Origin: Hetaerina americana
Taxonomy: Eukaryota; Arthropoda; Insecta; Odonata; Calopterygidae
Reading direction: 5' to 3'
Length of the DNA stretch: 64,000 bases
Assembly (NCBI GenBank): GCA_022747635.1
Contig: JAKTNV010000014.1
Span: 12,223,610 to 12,287,609, forward strand
In this document: positions 12,301 through 23,142 of the stretch, piece after piece
Position numbering within the stretch: the stretch's first letter is position 1
Layout: each line of letters starts with the position of its first letter
Position numbers and translations under genes: made by a program
The notes under the pieces: model-generated
The model's database searches: none
Told to the model about the DNA's origin: nothing
What the model saw: the letters and a program-made list of their open reading frames with translations, nothing else

Positions 12301-12521
12301 CAAACAAGTACATAACCGCAGTAATAATAATAAGGGAAAATTTAAAACGGTGCACAAAAAGAAAGGAATGGTAAAGTCATACATATAATAAAAGTAATAA
12401 GCATCAGATGTAATTTTATGGGAAAACCTAGGGAGTTCAGACATGAAGACCCTAGTAAAAACCCACGCGGGAAAACAACCACAAAGAACATGGGGTGTGA
12501 AAAACCTGCGGAAATCCTGCA

Positions 12522-12613
12522 AGATATTAAAAAAATAAAGTAATAAATTACAATAAATGCATATAAAAGATATTTTAAAAATAAAGTAATAAATTACAAT
12601 AAATGCATATATA
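12522..12613. repeat. Two-copy 46-bp tandem duplication
   Basis: A unit containing aaagtaataaattacaataa and atgcatata occurs at 12522-12567 and again at 12568-12613 with only a few differences in the A/T run. This is a young local duplication. Confidence 0.85.
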
Positions 12614-13140
12614 ACAGTGTGGGGTACAATGCAAAAAAATCTTGCATTAAATAATCAACACGATATACAATGGACAGCAGTACAGTAAATGTATATGAAT
12701 ATGCAGACCTATATATTAAGTAAAATAAGAAATCATATGTTTAAAAGCTAGGTGAAGTCGATGGTCAGAAATGGTGGAGATAAAGCGGAATTGAGATGAT
12801 ATATGTCTGCATAGGAGTAGATTTAAGTGTATTCGTCACGTAGAATCATTTTAGTGTATGTTTTTCAATGAAGTGGGTGACTGGTAATTTTTAGGTATAC
12901 TAGTATAATTATTTTTGTTATGAAAGAGACGTGAGATTTCATGCAGATTCCGCCTATCCTCAAGTTTTTAGCCATTTAAGTTCACAATACCTTTCAGAGA
13001 CATGATCTCGCTTCTTGAGACGGCAGGCGTTTTGAGTTTACTGTAGTTTTAAAGTTAGTTCGAGTCTCAAGTCTTGGTAAACTGTATTGCAGTATTCGAT
13101 GTGTGGTAGTATACTATTGAGTGTACAGAGGTCTTTGAAA
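12614..13140. other. No gene recognised
   Basis: AT-rich sequence with no feature that I can identify. Confidence 0.5.
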
Positions 13141-13478
13141 TATGCAACTAGTGGAAAATGGAAGGAATTAGACGGGAATACATAGTAAAGAATGAGGAGG
13201 GGCTGCGAAGGATTGGAGAGGAGAGAGAATTGTTAAAGATAATCAAGGAAAGGAAAGCTAATCGGTAAGGGCATTGTATGAGGAGGAGGATTCAACGGTA
13301 TGGCCTGTTGAAGACTGTGGTAGATGGAATAATAGAAGGGAAGGGAGGACGAGGGAGAAAGAGTTGCTTGAATTTGGACATGATTAATAAGACTAGGAGA
13401 AAATATTAGGAAATGAAAAGAATGACTCAAGACAGGAAGACATGGAGGTCAACTATGAGTGAACCCGCCACGCGGTAG
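13141..13478 (+). pseudogene. Fossil LINE 3' coding end (RTE-like)
   Basis: Broken translation gives EEGLRRIGEERELLKIIKER, then RRRIQRYGLLKTVVDGII, EGKGGRGRKSCLNLDMINK and EMKRMTQDRKTWR before a stop. This follows the C-terminal order of the 27.7 kb LINE: EEMLGMVGEERGLLGEM, GMLKTVIEGRMLGKRGKGR, MLDGMKG, SEMKRD. The shared landmarks are GEER-LL, LLKTV-(D/E)G and GKRGRGR. The copy has internal stops and small shifts, so it is inactive and older than the 27.7, 38.8 and 43.6 kb copies. Confidence 0.7.
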
Positions 13479-16400
13479 AACAAACAAAGTAGAGGACTCC
13501 AACTACACACTGAGCTAACTGCGCGAGAAGATGGTCTAAAACACTGGAAGCAAACATGAGAGATTCAGGATAGTTTGAGAATGTCAAAGGTTTTAACAGC
13601 AATGAAATCACTTCTGATCTATAAAGAAGACGGTTGATAAGTGCTCTTAACTTCATTTCATTTGACAGTATTTTTTCATTGGAATTAGTCATTTCAGTTC
13701 GATAAATGTTAGCAAGGCAGAAGATATTCAGAGTAAACTGTTTCAGGTTCAGCGAGCATATAAAAATGAGAAAAAAACACATGCTAAAGTTTACTAAGCT
13801 TTTATCAAGTGGCAGCCAATATTTTCGCAATGACTTTTCCTCTGAGGCTGAGGACGCAAAATGCCCACAGACAATTTTCTTGGCAATAAAATTAGCAAAT
13901 AAAGCCATCATAAGAAATTGCTTGATATTTGTATCCATCAGCGTCGACTACCAATTGGTTACAAAGTCCGATTACAAAGTTTTCGTTGCCTTCGGTGTTT
14001 ATTTAATCCACATTTTGGAAGAGTAGTGCTAAATAACTTTTAAATACAAATTTCGATAAATTAAACTACCAATTATTTTCTTTTCACTTGTTTTCAAATA
14101 CCTATAGTTCATTTGTCTCCCATTCTCTGCTTGTCATAATTTTTTAATGACACATTTTTTTCATCTTGAACCATTCATTTCTGGTATGGAGAAAACACAT
14201 AAAATAGTATAACAGACATCGGACTGAAATAACTCTAAGAGAGCTAAATCAACCCACATCAGAGGTAACGAACATTTTCACCGATAGGGGCTGATGGAAT
14301 AGATATTACGTCACGCATGAAGGGAGGGACGTGTCCGGGTGGGAAAGCATGACGCGGGGTGGAGAGATTGGGTTGAGGCCTCACGCGGAAAAAGCTCTCA
14401 TTTTGCTGAACAAACACTTCAGAAGTCAGAATTGTTATGCTATCGCGCCTACCGACGGCCGTCTAAACAGTTGGAAAAAGTGGTCAATTTATAAAAATAA
14501 GAGCGATGGAAAGAGGTCAAATAAGGTCACAAAGAAGTGACGTAATAAATGGGCACCTCCGCTTTAGTATAAAACAACGGAAGGAAATACGCGCGCATCC
14601 CTGTTAGCGTGCCAGGAATAGTCGAAAACCAAAAGTAGATAGAGTACTATATTTACTACTGAGAAGCGATCAGTTCCCCCCACTGGTTACCGCGCATGTA
14701 ATTAGGAGTGGGTCGGATTATGGTGGGTGAACTGAGGTCTGAGGCATCGAAATGAGCGCAAGGCGCCGAGGGATCTGCAATTCCCTTGTAACGGACGGAG
14801 ACAACAGGCGCCGGAACCCTTTTCAAGACATTAGGGAGGAAGGGCTCGGAGCGGAGACGATGTTTATCGATCGAAGAGTGAAGGAGATGGTGGGTACTAT
14901 AACAATATTGAATTAGAATGCGCAAATGTATGTTTTGCCTCCCTTTCGGACGCCATTTGATGGGAAATTTTCAAACTTGATCTCGAAAATAAACATTTCT
15001 CTTTATAAAAGTCTCATCGTCTATGACAGCATGGTGTTAGAAAATTGGTAAACTTATGCGACCTCTTTTCAATCTAAAATCAACCCAAACTCATTTATTT
15101 GTTTTCCCCCGCGTTGGCATCCATGACAATAGTGTCAACAACATAAATGGGTCAAATGTGGCGTGACGTAACTAATCAGTCCCTGCTTACGAGCAACTTC
15201 CGTACGCGCGGAAGACTTCAAATGCTAACTATTTGGTTTCACTATACTTTACACGCTTTTTTATTAGTCTTCAGGCATTCCGGAATAAGAGGGAAGAGAA
15301 CACACCTCATAACACACGCAACTCTTTTGTTATACTTTGGTCTTTGTCGCAAAAATGTTATCACTTAATACACAAAAAAGACGATAAATAATTAAAATAT
15401 ATACGAGTATACCGCTAAAACATAACTGTTATTGAGGAGCACTAGCATTAGGCTTCAAAAGATACAAATGGTTTTTGAAAGATATTTTTTTTGCGAAAAA
15501 TGGTTTTTGCCACCTAACTCTAACAAAGAGGAAGTAGTATTTTCCCTAAGACAGAGGACGAACAAAGTTACTCTTTATTATTTTACATTTAATAACTGAA
15601 AAAAGTTGATAAAATACACGTATTTATCATCCTTTTCACTATAGGTTATTGGGAGCACTGGTTTGAAGCAGGTCTGCAAGCTATTTGGTTACCTGCAAAT
15701 CTATTCATCGCTTAATAGTTCATTTAGCTGCCGTATGACATTACTTGTGTTTAATAGTTCTTCCTTGTTTTTCATCTGCAGTTCTACCCTTTAATGATTC
15801 TTTCAATTATGAACTCCAACCCTTGCCTACCATCTATCGGACCTCGGTATGCGATAGATTAGTTTTCCTCGTCTCTTAGCCGTGTTTACAATAAGACGTC
15901 TGTCTTAGCCTAATCGTGGAAGGACTTTTTCGCTATTGTCATGTTCTGTCCATTTTAATTCCTCCATTCCACTGTGAGTCCGGATTTACCTTGTTCTCAA
16001 TCTGCTTTCCTTTGCGACTGCTTTCATTATCGGGACATTAGCCGGACCAAAGTTTTCCTTTACATAAGAATTTTATTCAGAGGTAATGTTACTAAGAGAG
16101 CATTGGCTGAGAAAATCAGATATTTTTTTATGGTTTCATATAGTTTACTATAACTTAAAACGAAGCCGAACATTTCAAGTGGAAACGACGCGTGAATACA
16201 GTGGCGCCACTGCAGACAGTCGCATTAGCAAACCAGATTCGCCGTCCAAGAAGAGAGACGCTCTACTTTTCAATTCGATAGAAATCGATTAGTCTACGAG
16301 TCAACTCCTGTGCGTGTCCGGGGCGTAAGCTGCAGACATGAATTCAATTAAATCGAATGCAAACTTGATCGACTCGACTAGAAAGAACGAACGTACTTAC

Positions 16401-16480
16401 ACGTTCAAAAGCATGAAAAAATAATTACGATGTAGCCATTACTAAAAAACCTTCTCAATGAGTCATATAGTAATCGATCA
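13479..16480. other. No gene supported; two antisense-overlapping frames
   Basis: A 161-codon minus frame (13453-13938) and a 106-codon plus frame (13706-14026) overlap. Both are rich in hydrophobic residues, neither shows a known motif, and the first overlaps the fossil LINE end, so I support neither. The rest to 16.48 kb shows nothing recognisable. Confidence 0.4.
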
Positions 16481-16487
16481 TAAGATA

Positions 16488-16509
16488 AATTATTGATTAA
16501 TCAATAATT
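16488..16509. repeat. 22-bp perfect AT palindrome
   Basis: AATTATTGATT is followed at once by its reverse complement AATCAATAATT. It contains TAAT/ATTA cores typical of homeodomain sites, but in AT-rich DNA this may be chance. Confidence 0.7.
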
Positions 16510-16715
16510 AGATTATTCCGAGGTTTGCTTAACCTTCTGATAAATGATACTGCGCCACTTACTGCTCCGATCGGAACTATTCGGTCGAAATAATCCAACA
16601 CGCTTGAATGGCGATGTGGGCGGCGACCAATCCATCTAAACATAGTAACCACGCTGTGGTTAATGCTGGATTGCGAATGATTCAGTTGAAAGTCCTAGTG
16701 CAAGTGAACTGATAC

Positions 16716-16775
16716 ACACATACATTGTACCCTGCATGCCACCGCCAGGGTGTGTGGCAGGAGGTGATTACACAC
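16716..16775 (+). repeat. Repeat C copy, diverged
   Basis: ATACATTGTACCCTGCATGC then CACCGCCAGGGTGTGTGGCA and GGAGGTG preserves the order and spacing of repeat C, including the GGGTGTGTGGC(A/G)GGAGGTG right half. Confidence 0.6.
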
Positions 16776-17111
16776 CAAACTACTTCTGACACAACATATT
16801 TTCCTCCTTAGTGCGGTCGAACAACGTTATTCTCATCCCTTATCGTTCATTCGTGGGAAAAATGGGATCTTAAATCTATCTTGTCAACGCTTGCTCTCTC
16901 TCTTTTTCTCTTGCTCTCCTACTTGAGTTCGTTGGGGCATATAATACATTTTCGACAGCATTGCTACAGAGACCTCCTTTCAATACATGCAAGAGATTTA
17001 ATCTGCAATTTAAACTTCGTTCCGTGAGCGATCCCCGGCCTAGCTTCTCTAATAATTTTTACAATCTACTCAGTTTATCAATGCAACAATTTCAGAGTGT
17101 AAAAATCATTC

Positions 17112-17183
17112 GCCTTGACTGGGACTAGAACCCGGATCCCTCAATATCCGGTCGAGTGCTTTAGCCACTTAAGCTACCGAAGC
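17112..17183 (-). repeat. tRNA-like repeat unit (not a functional tRNA)
   Basis: On the minus strand it begins GCTTCGGTAGCTTAAGTGGC, with the A-box-like TAGCTTAAGTGG. The T-arm region CCGGGTTCTAGTCCCAG resembles a B box with one substitution. Acceptor pairing is poorer than in the plus copy. The flank TTTTTACACTCTGAAATTGT is shared with the plus copy. Confidence 0.65.
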
Positions 17184-17370
17184 GTCCTCTTAAACTCTGA
17201 AATTTTGGGGCTTTTAAAGGAACTAGATGTCGTGACGAAATACCGTACATACAATGTCACAGGCATTCGTAGTCGTGCGCGACGCGCCACTGTCCACGAG
17301 GTTAAAGCCAACTTTAAATACTTATGGTGTTTATACTTTGACAAATTCCAAAGAAACTGCGGGAGATGCC

Positions 17371-17442
17371 GCCTCGGTAGCTTAAGTGGCTAAAGCACTC
17401 GACCGGATATTGAGGGATCTGGGTTCGAGTCCCAGTCAAGGC
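17371..17442 (+). repeat. tRNA-like repeat unit (tRNA-derived SINE head)
   Basis: It folds as a cloverleaf: acceptor GCCTCGG with TCAAGGC (one C-A mismatch, one G-U), D arm beginning GCTTAAGTGGC, anticodon stem CTCGA with TTGAG around loop CCGGATA, and a perfect T arm, CTGGG-TTCGAGT-CCCAG. A and B boxes are good. Position 33 is C rather than the near-universal U, and the sequence continues into a conserved non-tRNA flank that is repeated inverted nearby. A repeat derived from a tRNA is therefore more likely than a working tRNA gene. By standard numbering the anticodon would be GGA (Ser). Confidence 0.65.
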
Positions 17443-17565
17443 GAATGATTTTTACACTCTGAAATTGTTGCATTGAAATGCACATTAGCGGATGACTCCG
17501 TTAAAAGTTACTGTTGCGGCATCTCCCGCAGTTTCTTTGGAATTACTCAGTTTATCATTGAAACG

Positions 17566-17880
17566 TTTTACAAATCTAGCTCTTCATTGCTTGCTCTTAA
17601 CCCACTCCATTTATGAGAGAATAGTGTATAGCAGACAGTGGTCATCCACGAGCGTAGTAGTTCACGAGCGAGGCGGCTGCTGAGGTGGTCCCAAGCGATG
17701 AGAGGTGGGGTAGTGTGGTAGGGCGGAGACAGAAAAGCCGCAGCTGAAAAGGGTTGTTGAGCGGGAGAGAGTAATACCCTGCTCCCTCCCTCACCTCCTC
17801 CCCCCCCCACCGTACCCCGAACACACTCTCTCCTCCACCACTGTCTGGTCTATTTATGAATGGGCAATAAAGAGGTCCTT
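17566..17880. other. No gene recognised
   Basis: Transition into GC-rich DNA; short overlapping frames only. Confidence 0.4.
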
Positions 17881-18560
17881 TTTAGCGAAGGGGCGCGGGG
17901 GGAGGAGGGGTTGACAGGTTGAGGGGGCATGCTATCTCTAACCCGCGGCAGATGGACTCGGGAACGGCGCCCGGTGGGAGAGGGCATCGTCGGAGGGCCG
18001 AGACGGACGATCCATTCGCTTGGTTCTTTTAATGGTCCCGAAAATATTCGCTCCGGGCGGACAGAAACTCTTTTGATCGCGTTTTCTGCCGTCTTTATAA
18101 AGCGTTTAAAGGGGGCGGGTGGGCTCTCGGTCGACCCCCTGGGAAGAGAGAGCTCGGAAGGAATTTTTCCGACTCTTGATTCCTAATGGGGGAAGGGGAG
18201 TTGGAACGACGATGGAGGGCTTTAAGGACCTGCTAGGGGAACAGGGAGGGGGGCTGATGACTCATTAGCTCAGGTCAGGGAGTGGGACTCCATTGGACCG
18301 AGGATCCAACCCGAAGAACTTCTGCGCATCGGCATCTGAAGCCCCGGAGTCGGGGAGGTCACCCGCCGGGGTGGGTCAATCCCTTCTAATGCGGGGCCGG
18401 CGCCATGGGGCCTGGGATGAGGAGCGGGGGAAGTCGGGAGCGGGAGAAGAGGAGTCGCTGGGGCTGTAACAGAACTCTTAAGACCGCAAGGGCATGTGCT
18501 ACTTCGTGGTGTGGGGCGAGGGTACTAGCCTGCGGGAGGGGGAGGAGGGGTGGTTAATTT
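17881..18560. other. GC-rich, G-skewed island
   Basis: G-rich on the plus strand with many CpG and runs such as GGGGAGGAGGGG and GGGGCGGG. An 85-codon frame lies at 17929-18186 without recognised motif. Composition differs clearly from the AT-rich flanks. Function unknown; possibly a regulatory or unmethylated island. Confidence 0.45.
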
Positions 18561-19104
18561 ATCCAGTAATTCAAATTTAGGGGGGATGTTAGACGTTCCA
18601 AGAAAGCAAATAAACTAAGCCAAACATTTTTTTTCAGATCGACAGGCGCCTTCCCCGTTTATAAGGCAGGTTACTTATGTGAGGATTTTAAGGACATATT
18701 GGTATTACAGGGCCCCACTTACTATGGTGTAAGATCACCAGCATAAAATCAGGGAAATTTATTGTGGAACGGATATATTTAAAATCCCGTTTTTTCCTCG
18801 AGCCATTTGAGGTCAAAATAGACACGACAGCAATTGCGTAGGAGATAATTAGAATTGGTAGTGTATACGTGTATTTTTGTCGATATCTTACATATTTATT
18901 CCTGCACGTTATTCTTTTTACTTCATAGATCTTTTTAACAGTACCACAACATGATTTGAATGAACATATCCTGTTATTAAAAATTGTTGCATATAAGTAC
19001 TTTCTCTCGTGTGATTAAGGTTCTCGAGTGCATGAACAAACTAATATTTGTGTAGAGTTAACATGATTTGGTTTTGCATGTGGTTTTGTTCCTTTTTACG
19101 GGTG
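18561..19104. other. No gene recognised
   Basis: AT-rich sequence without identifiable features. Confidence 0.5.
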
Positions 19105-19172
19105 GTGACCTTAAACCCCCCGCCACTCGCCCTTGCGGCGGCTTGCGGGGAAAATGCATATGTAGATGAATA
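19105..19172 (-). repeat. Repeat C copy with intact GC core
   Basis: On the minus strand: TCATCTACATATGCATTTTC, then CCCGCAAGCCGCCGCAAGGG and CGAGTGGCGGGGGG. It is nearly identical in core to the 10.7 and 23.1 kb copies. Confidence 0.8.
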
Positions 19173-22100
19173 CGTAGGGCAAAAAAAAAGCGATTTTAGG
19201 CACTGGAACAGGGAACTTACATCCGACTAATTTATTCCATTCCGGCCTCTTTCAGTGTTCCTACTTATTTCAACTAATTTTCAATCACACATCGTTTTAT
19301 CAATGCTCTTCTGTTTCTGAGACTTCCAACACGCCTTGTCTTAATAGTTGCTTCGACCACATTCACCCATTAATGTCCAAGTTTAACCCTACCACTCGAG
19401 GTTTTTTTGTAAACCTCCCAAGAGGTGTTTTAAGAGTTACAATGACTACACAAACACATTGCCATCACCATAGTTACCAATATTCTATAGCAAACCGTAA
19501 TAGAATTCACTGTGCTTCTAAACGTTAATAAATACGCTATTATCCATGTTCTAAAGCATAAGAAAGTGTTTTTGCCCTGGTATGAAAACGGAACAAGGCA
19601 AGTTCAAGTTCTGCACACAATTTTTACTGGATTTTTTGTCATGATATTAATATCAAGCTATCAATATGGCAGGTGATTTGGGATGTACTTCTGAGTCTGA
19701 TTTGATCGCTATATCCTCACTTTAATTCTGTAATGGCAGGGGTTCTACACCCCTGCCGACGCGCACCGTCTTGTAGACGCAATCAACAACTCAAAGTTGA
19801 CTACTGCAAGGTTCTTATTCACCAGTAGACTAAAGTTTAAGGATTGATAGAATCAGGCGTGATTTCGTGGAAATTATGGATATCAATTGTTGAAATGATA
19901 ACTTTTTAGTTTACCCAAGTTGCATTGGTCACAAGCAAGTCACATGACGAAACTTTTCAGATGAGAAGCGAGTTATCAGGGAATGTGTTAAGAAAGCAGA
20001 GCTAGCGAAAATCAATAATTTCCTGGAATTGAGCATTTACTTGGGACTGCAACTGGCGATCACACTCGAGAGATAAGCTTGATCAAACAAAGAGTCGTGA
20101 ATGGCAGAGCTGGCTCAAACGAAAAGATTTTCAAAGCGGAAAAGATCCTTTCTGACAATGGGATCGAATGTGGTTAATACATATACAGATACTACAGACG
20201 ATTTGATTTTTTTTCATAATGAATTCCAAATCTGTGGATTGTTTTGCAGCAGCTAACCTTGAAATCCTGTTGCCTACCGATCTCTGTATCGGGCCAAGGA
20301 CCAAGGACAGAATTGTAAGTTCAACAGATATAATAGGAAATAATCAATAACTGCTCTAGACACCAGAATATTGATGCACTGTTTTCCAATATTTATACTA
20401 AAAATTTAAGATATTTTTACATATTCATTTTTGTGACAATTCACGCTAAGGTAAGTTTCTTTATGTCTTATTTGTTTTACTACTACTAGCACTGACTGTG
20501 ATGGATGAATTCTATCGTATTATTCATCATAATTTAATTGTAAGGCAAATTTTTTCAACAAAAACATCGCCGGAAATGCGCAATTTTTTTGTATTGATTG
20601 TTCTGTTTGATCAACTTAGATGTACTGTAATGTAATTAGTTTCTTTACGCGAATGTACTCAATGTGTTCATCTAAATTTTCCACTCCTATGCACAAATAA
20701 AATCGCATAAAACCATGGAATGTGTTTCATAGATTTGCACAGGTACGTGGCATTTCATCCTTTCACTTGTTGGACGGCACTAGTTGAGAGCTCATCCAAT
20801 GGAAAAAATGTAGCAAATGAACTCCCTTCAGGAATTTCAATCAGGGAAATATGAATGCTGGTGACAATTATCCTTTCGTGACTTCTTTCTTTCATGATGC
20901 ATGCGGTTAGTTTGCATGATTCCGAACCATTGGGCACCTAAAAGGTTTCGTGATACTTTTTCTATCATCTTTAACACATTTTCTCACAGATGAAATCAGG
21001 TACCAGTCTACATCCTGTTAATAAATGTACTTAACGTGATAAAATAAAAGGTAAAACAAATGAAGTTCTGATAAGGAAGAAATCTATTTATGAGGCTCAA
21101 AGTGAGTTGTAAAGAAAAAAATTCAACGGATATTTTATATCCGTCCAAAAATTCGATTTGTGATTCAAACTCTATCAAACGTGCTAATAAGAGCGTACCT
21201 CGTCCATAACGTGAGGGCTTTCAACCCGCGGCAATTCGATTCGCCATCGGGTCAATGACCCATTAAGCTCATACTGTCAACTCGCTATTTATTCAGGGGT
21301 ACTGCATGGATGTATTGCCGCATTACGCACGCACAAATATGTATATCTGAGCGTGCAGTAGTCAGCTTGACCACAAAACGAAGTGAACTTATAACCCTGC
21401 GCTAGGAAATTCTTGCTAAATGTAGAATGAAATTGAATAACCCATAACTTTTCCTTCTCACCTCTAGACTCTTCCCGTTCAATAAGTCCCCATGGGGCAA
21501 CAATATTTCGTCTAGGGACGGTTCCCATTGCCGACCTGTCCTAGATCTACTTCTGGCAGAGGAGGCAAGGGCCATTAATTTTCATCCAGTCTTCGTCTCA
21601 CGGCCACTGATAAGAGGATCGCTGGAGGAGCAGGCGAGAGGAGTCGGCAGGAGGCGCGTGACCGATCGACGCGGGTTCGAGGGGGAGTAATTGGGTTTTT
21701 AGGATGCTCCAACGGGTGAGGTCACGTCAAGCCATGAGCCGCAAACAACTTTTTAAAAACATATTACGCAACTGCAGAGCATCCTTTCTCGAGTTTAAGA
21801 TTCCGAAGACACGAACTCCAGGTGTCTGCCGGCCAGCGAGTAAAAACTTCTGGGATGAACGGGTCCAGGCTTCTTCAGAGATATTGCATCCGCCTTCGGG
21901 TATTAGAATTTTATGAATGCGAAAGTGGCGGAAGAAATATTCAAGGACATGGGGGAAGTAGGAAGCAAGTAAGGTACCGTCTGTAAGAAGAGGATGCGGA
22001 GGAATACGTGGGTCACAGTGGAAATTAATAACCTGATATAATCAAAATGAGGCCTTTCATACTTGGCTTACCCCGAAAAGAAACTGTGTGAAGGTGACGT

Positions 22101-23070
22101 AAGCACCTCTTTAGGAATCCTGGGAAATGACCTCTGTCTTTCCAGCACTGCAATAAAATATTATCGTAAATTTGAGGTAACTACAACAGTTCTATGGACA
22201 AAAAGTTTTTCTTGAAAGAAAACTCAAATTCTTACATTTCGACCAACAGAAATCCATCCTTCGCATCAATGTAAATTTTGAGGAAAAAAAACCAAGACAA
22301 CAATAATTTCATGATGAATTGAAGCTTGGCTGAAGCAAGACTTCAGCTTGAGGTTCACTGATTCAGATTTAATTTCGTCCAAATTGTCTTAAAATCAATA
22401 CATTTTAAAATCAATTCATCTTAAATTCACTCTTGCAACTTACATTCGCTCTGAAGATGAACCCATGTTTACTTAAATATAAAAACTTGACGTAGCATTC
22501 TTTCATGAAACCTTTATCGTATTAGTATTTTCACTTTTAGTAGACATTCTATTATCCTCAGTTCTTTCGGACTGTCATTTGAACATGCATCACATCAAAT
22601 ATTATCAGAAATATTCAAGGACATAACATACATTTTTCCATCACTTCGGTTATCCTTAATGTCATATTTTCTTCTCCATATGCACGGTGAATTTCATGTC
22701 TTCCCATGTACCTGTACGTAAGCCTATATTGACCCTAATAGATTACACGCAAATATGCGATAGCTTATGCGTCTTAAGAAGAGATACGAAGTCTAGATAG
22801 ATATGACGAGCGGTATGGGAATTCAAATTTATTGGTATAACTACTGCGTGATAACAGTGATATGATTTAAATTTCTGCAAGGTTCAATGGGAACTGAAAG
22901 GTTTTTTTCCAAGAAATTAACACACCAGATAAGTTTTAAAATCAAGTACATCGATGAACGTAAGGTTACAATTACCAGCGGTCATCATAAAGCAAGAAAT
23001 CGTTAGTAAGCCCAATTATTTTCGTAGATCTTGCTAAAAACTGGTTTCGATGGTTAGAGTGTGGAAATCG
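19173..23070. other. No gene supported
   Basis: Long stretch without a recognisable mobile element. A short coding-like run of 38 codons follows a possible splice acceptor (acttttcag) at about 19960-20076, with residues FSDEKRVIRECVKKAELAKI, but it ends in a stop without a donor that I can support. Confidence 0.4.
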
Positions 23071-23072
23071 TC

Positions 23073-23142
23073 TCGTCTACATCTACATAATACCCCGCAA
23101 GCCGCCGCAAGGGCGTGTGGCGGGGGTGCTAGGTCACTACCC
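23073..23142 (+). repeat. Repeat C, best-preserved copy
   Basis: TCTACATCTACATAATACCC then CGCAAGCCGCCGCAAGGGCG and TGTGGCGGGGGTGCT. CCCCGC can pair with GCGGGG, and GCC with GGC inside, giving a hairpin. The layout (CTACAT, GC-rich hairpin, GTGGCGGGGGT) resembles a short interspersed motif that I believe recurs in other insect genomes, perhaps the conserved 3' part of a retroelement; that link is from memory and unproven. Confidence 0.8.

Larger units (their letters stand above)
17068..17565. repeat. Composite inverted repeat with two opposed tRNA-like units
   Basis: Two tRNA-like units face each other (minus at 17112-17183, plus at 17371-17442), each flanked by the same arm, TTTTTACACTCTGAAATTGT continuing TGCATTG. 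A second inverted pair lies closer in: AATTCCAAAGAAACTGCGGG through GAGATGCC at about 17343-17370, and its complement at about 17518-17545. The outermost sequences, ACTCAGTTTATCA at 17068 and 17546, are direct repeats that could be a target-site duplication. Confidence 0.75.

Noticed and set aside
13453..14026. 161- and 106-codon antisense frames
   Set aside because: They overlap each other and the fossil LINE end, with no known motif. The minus-strand GCAGTTAGCTCAGTGTGTAG near 13515-13535 looks like an A box but lies next to LINE sequence and no convincing B box follows.
17112..17442. Annotation as two tRNA genes
   Set aside because: C at position 33, mismatched acceptor stems and conserved non-tRNA flanks in inverted duplicate point to repeats.
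19960..20076. 38-codon coding-like stretch after a splice-acceptor-like acttttcag
   Set aside because: Ends in a stop, no donor or neighbouring exon, no family recognised.
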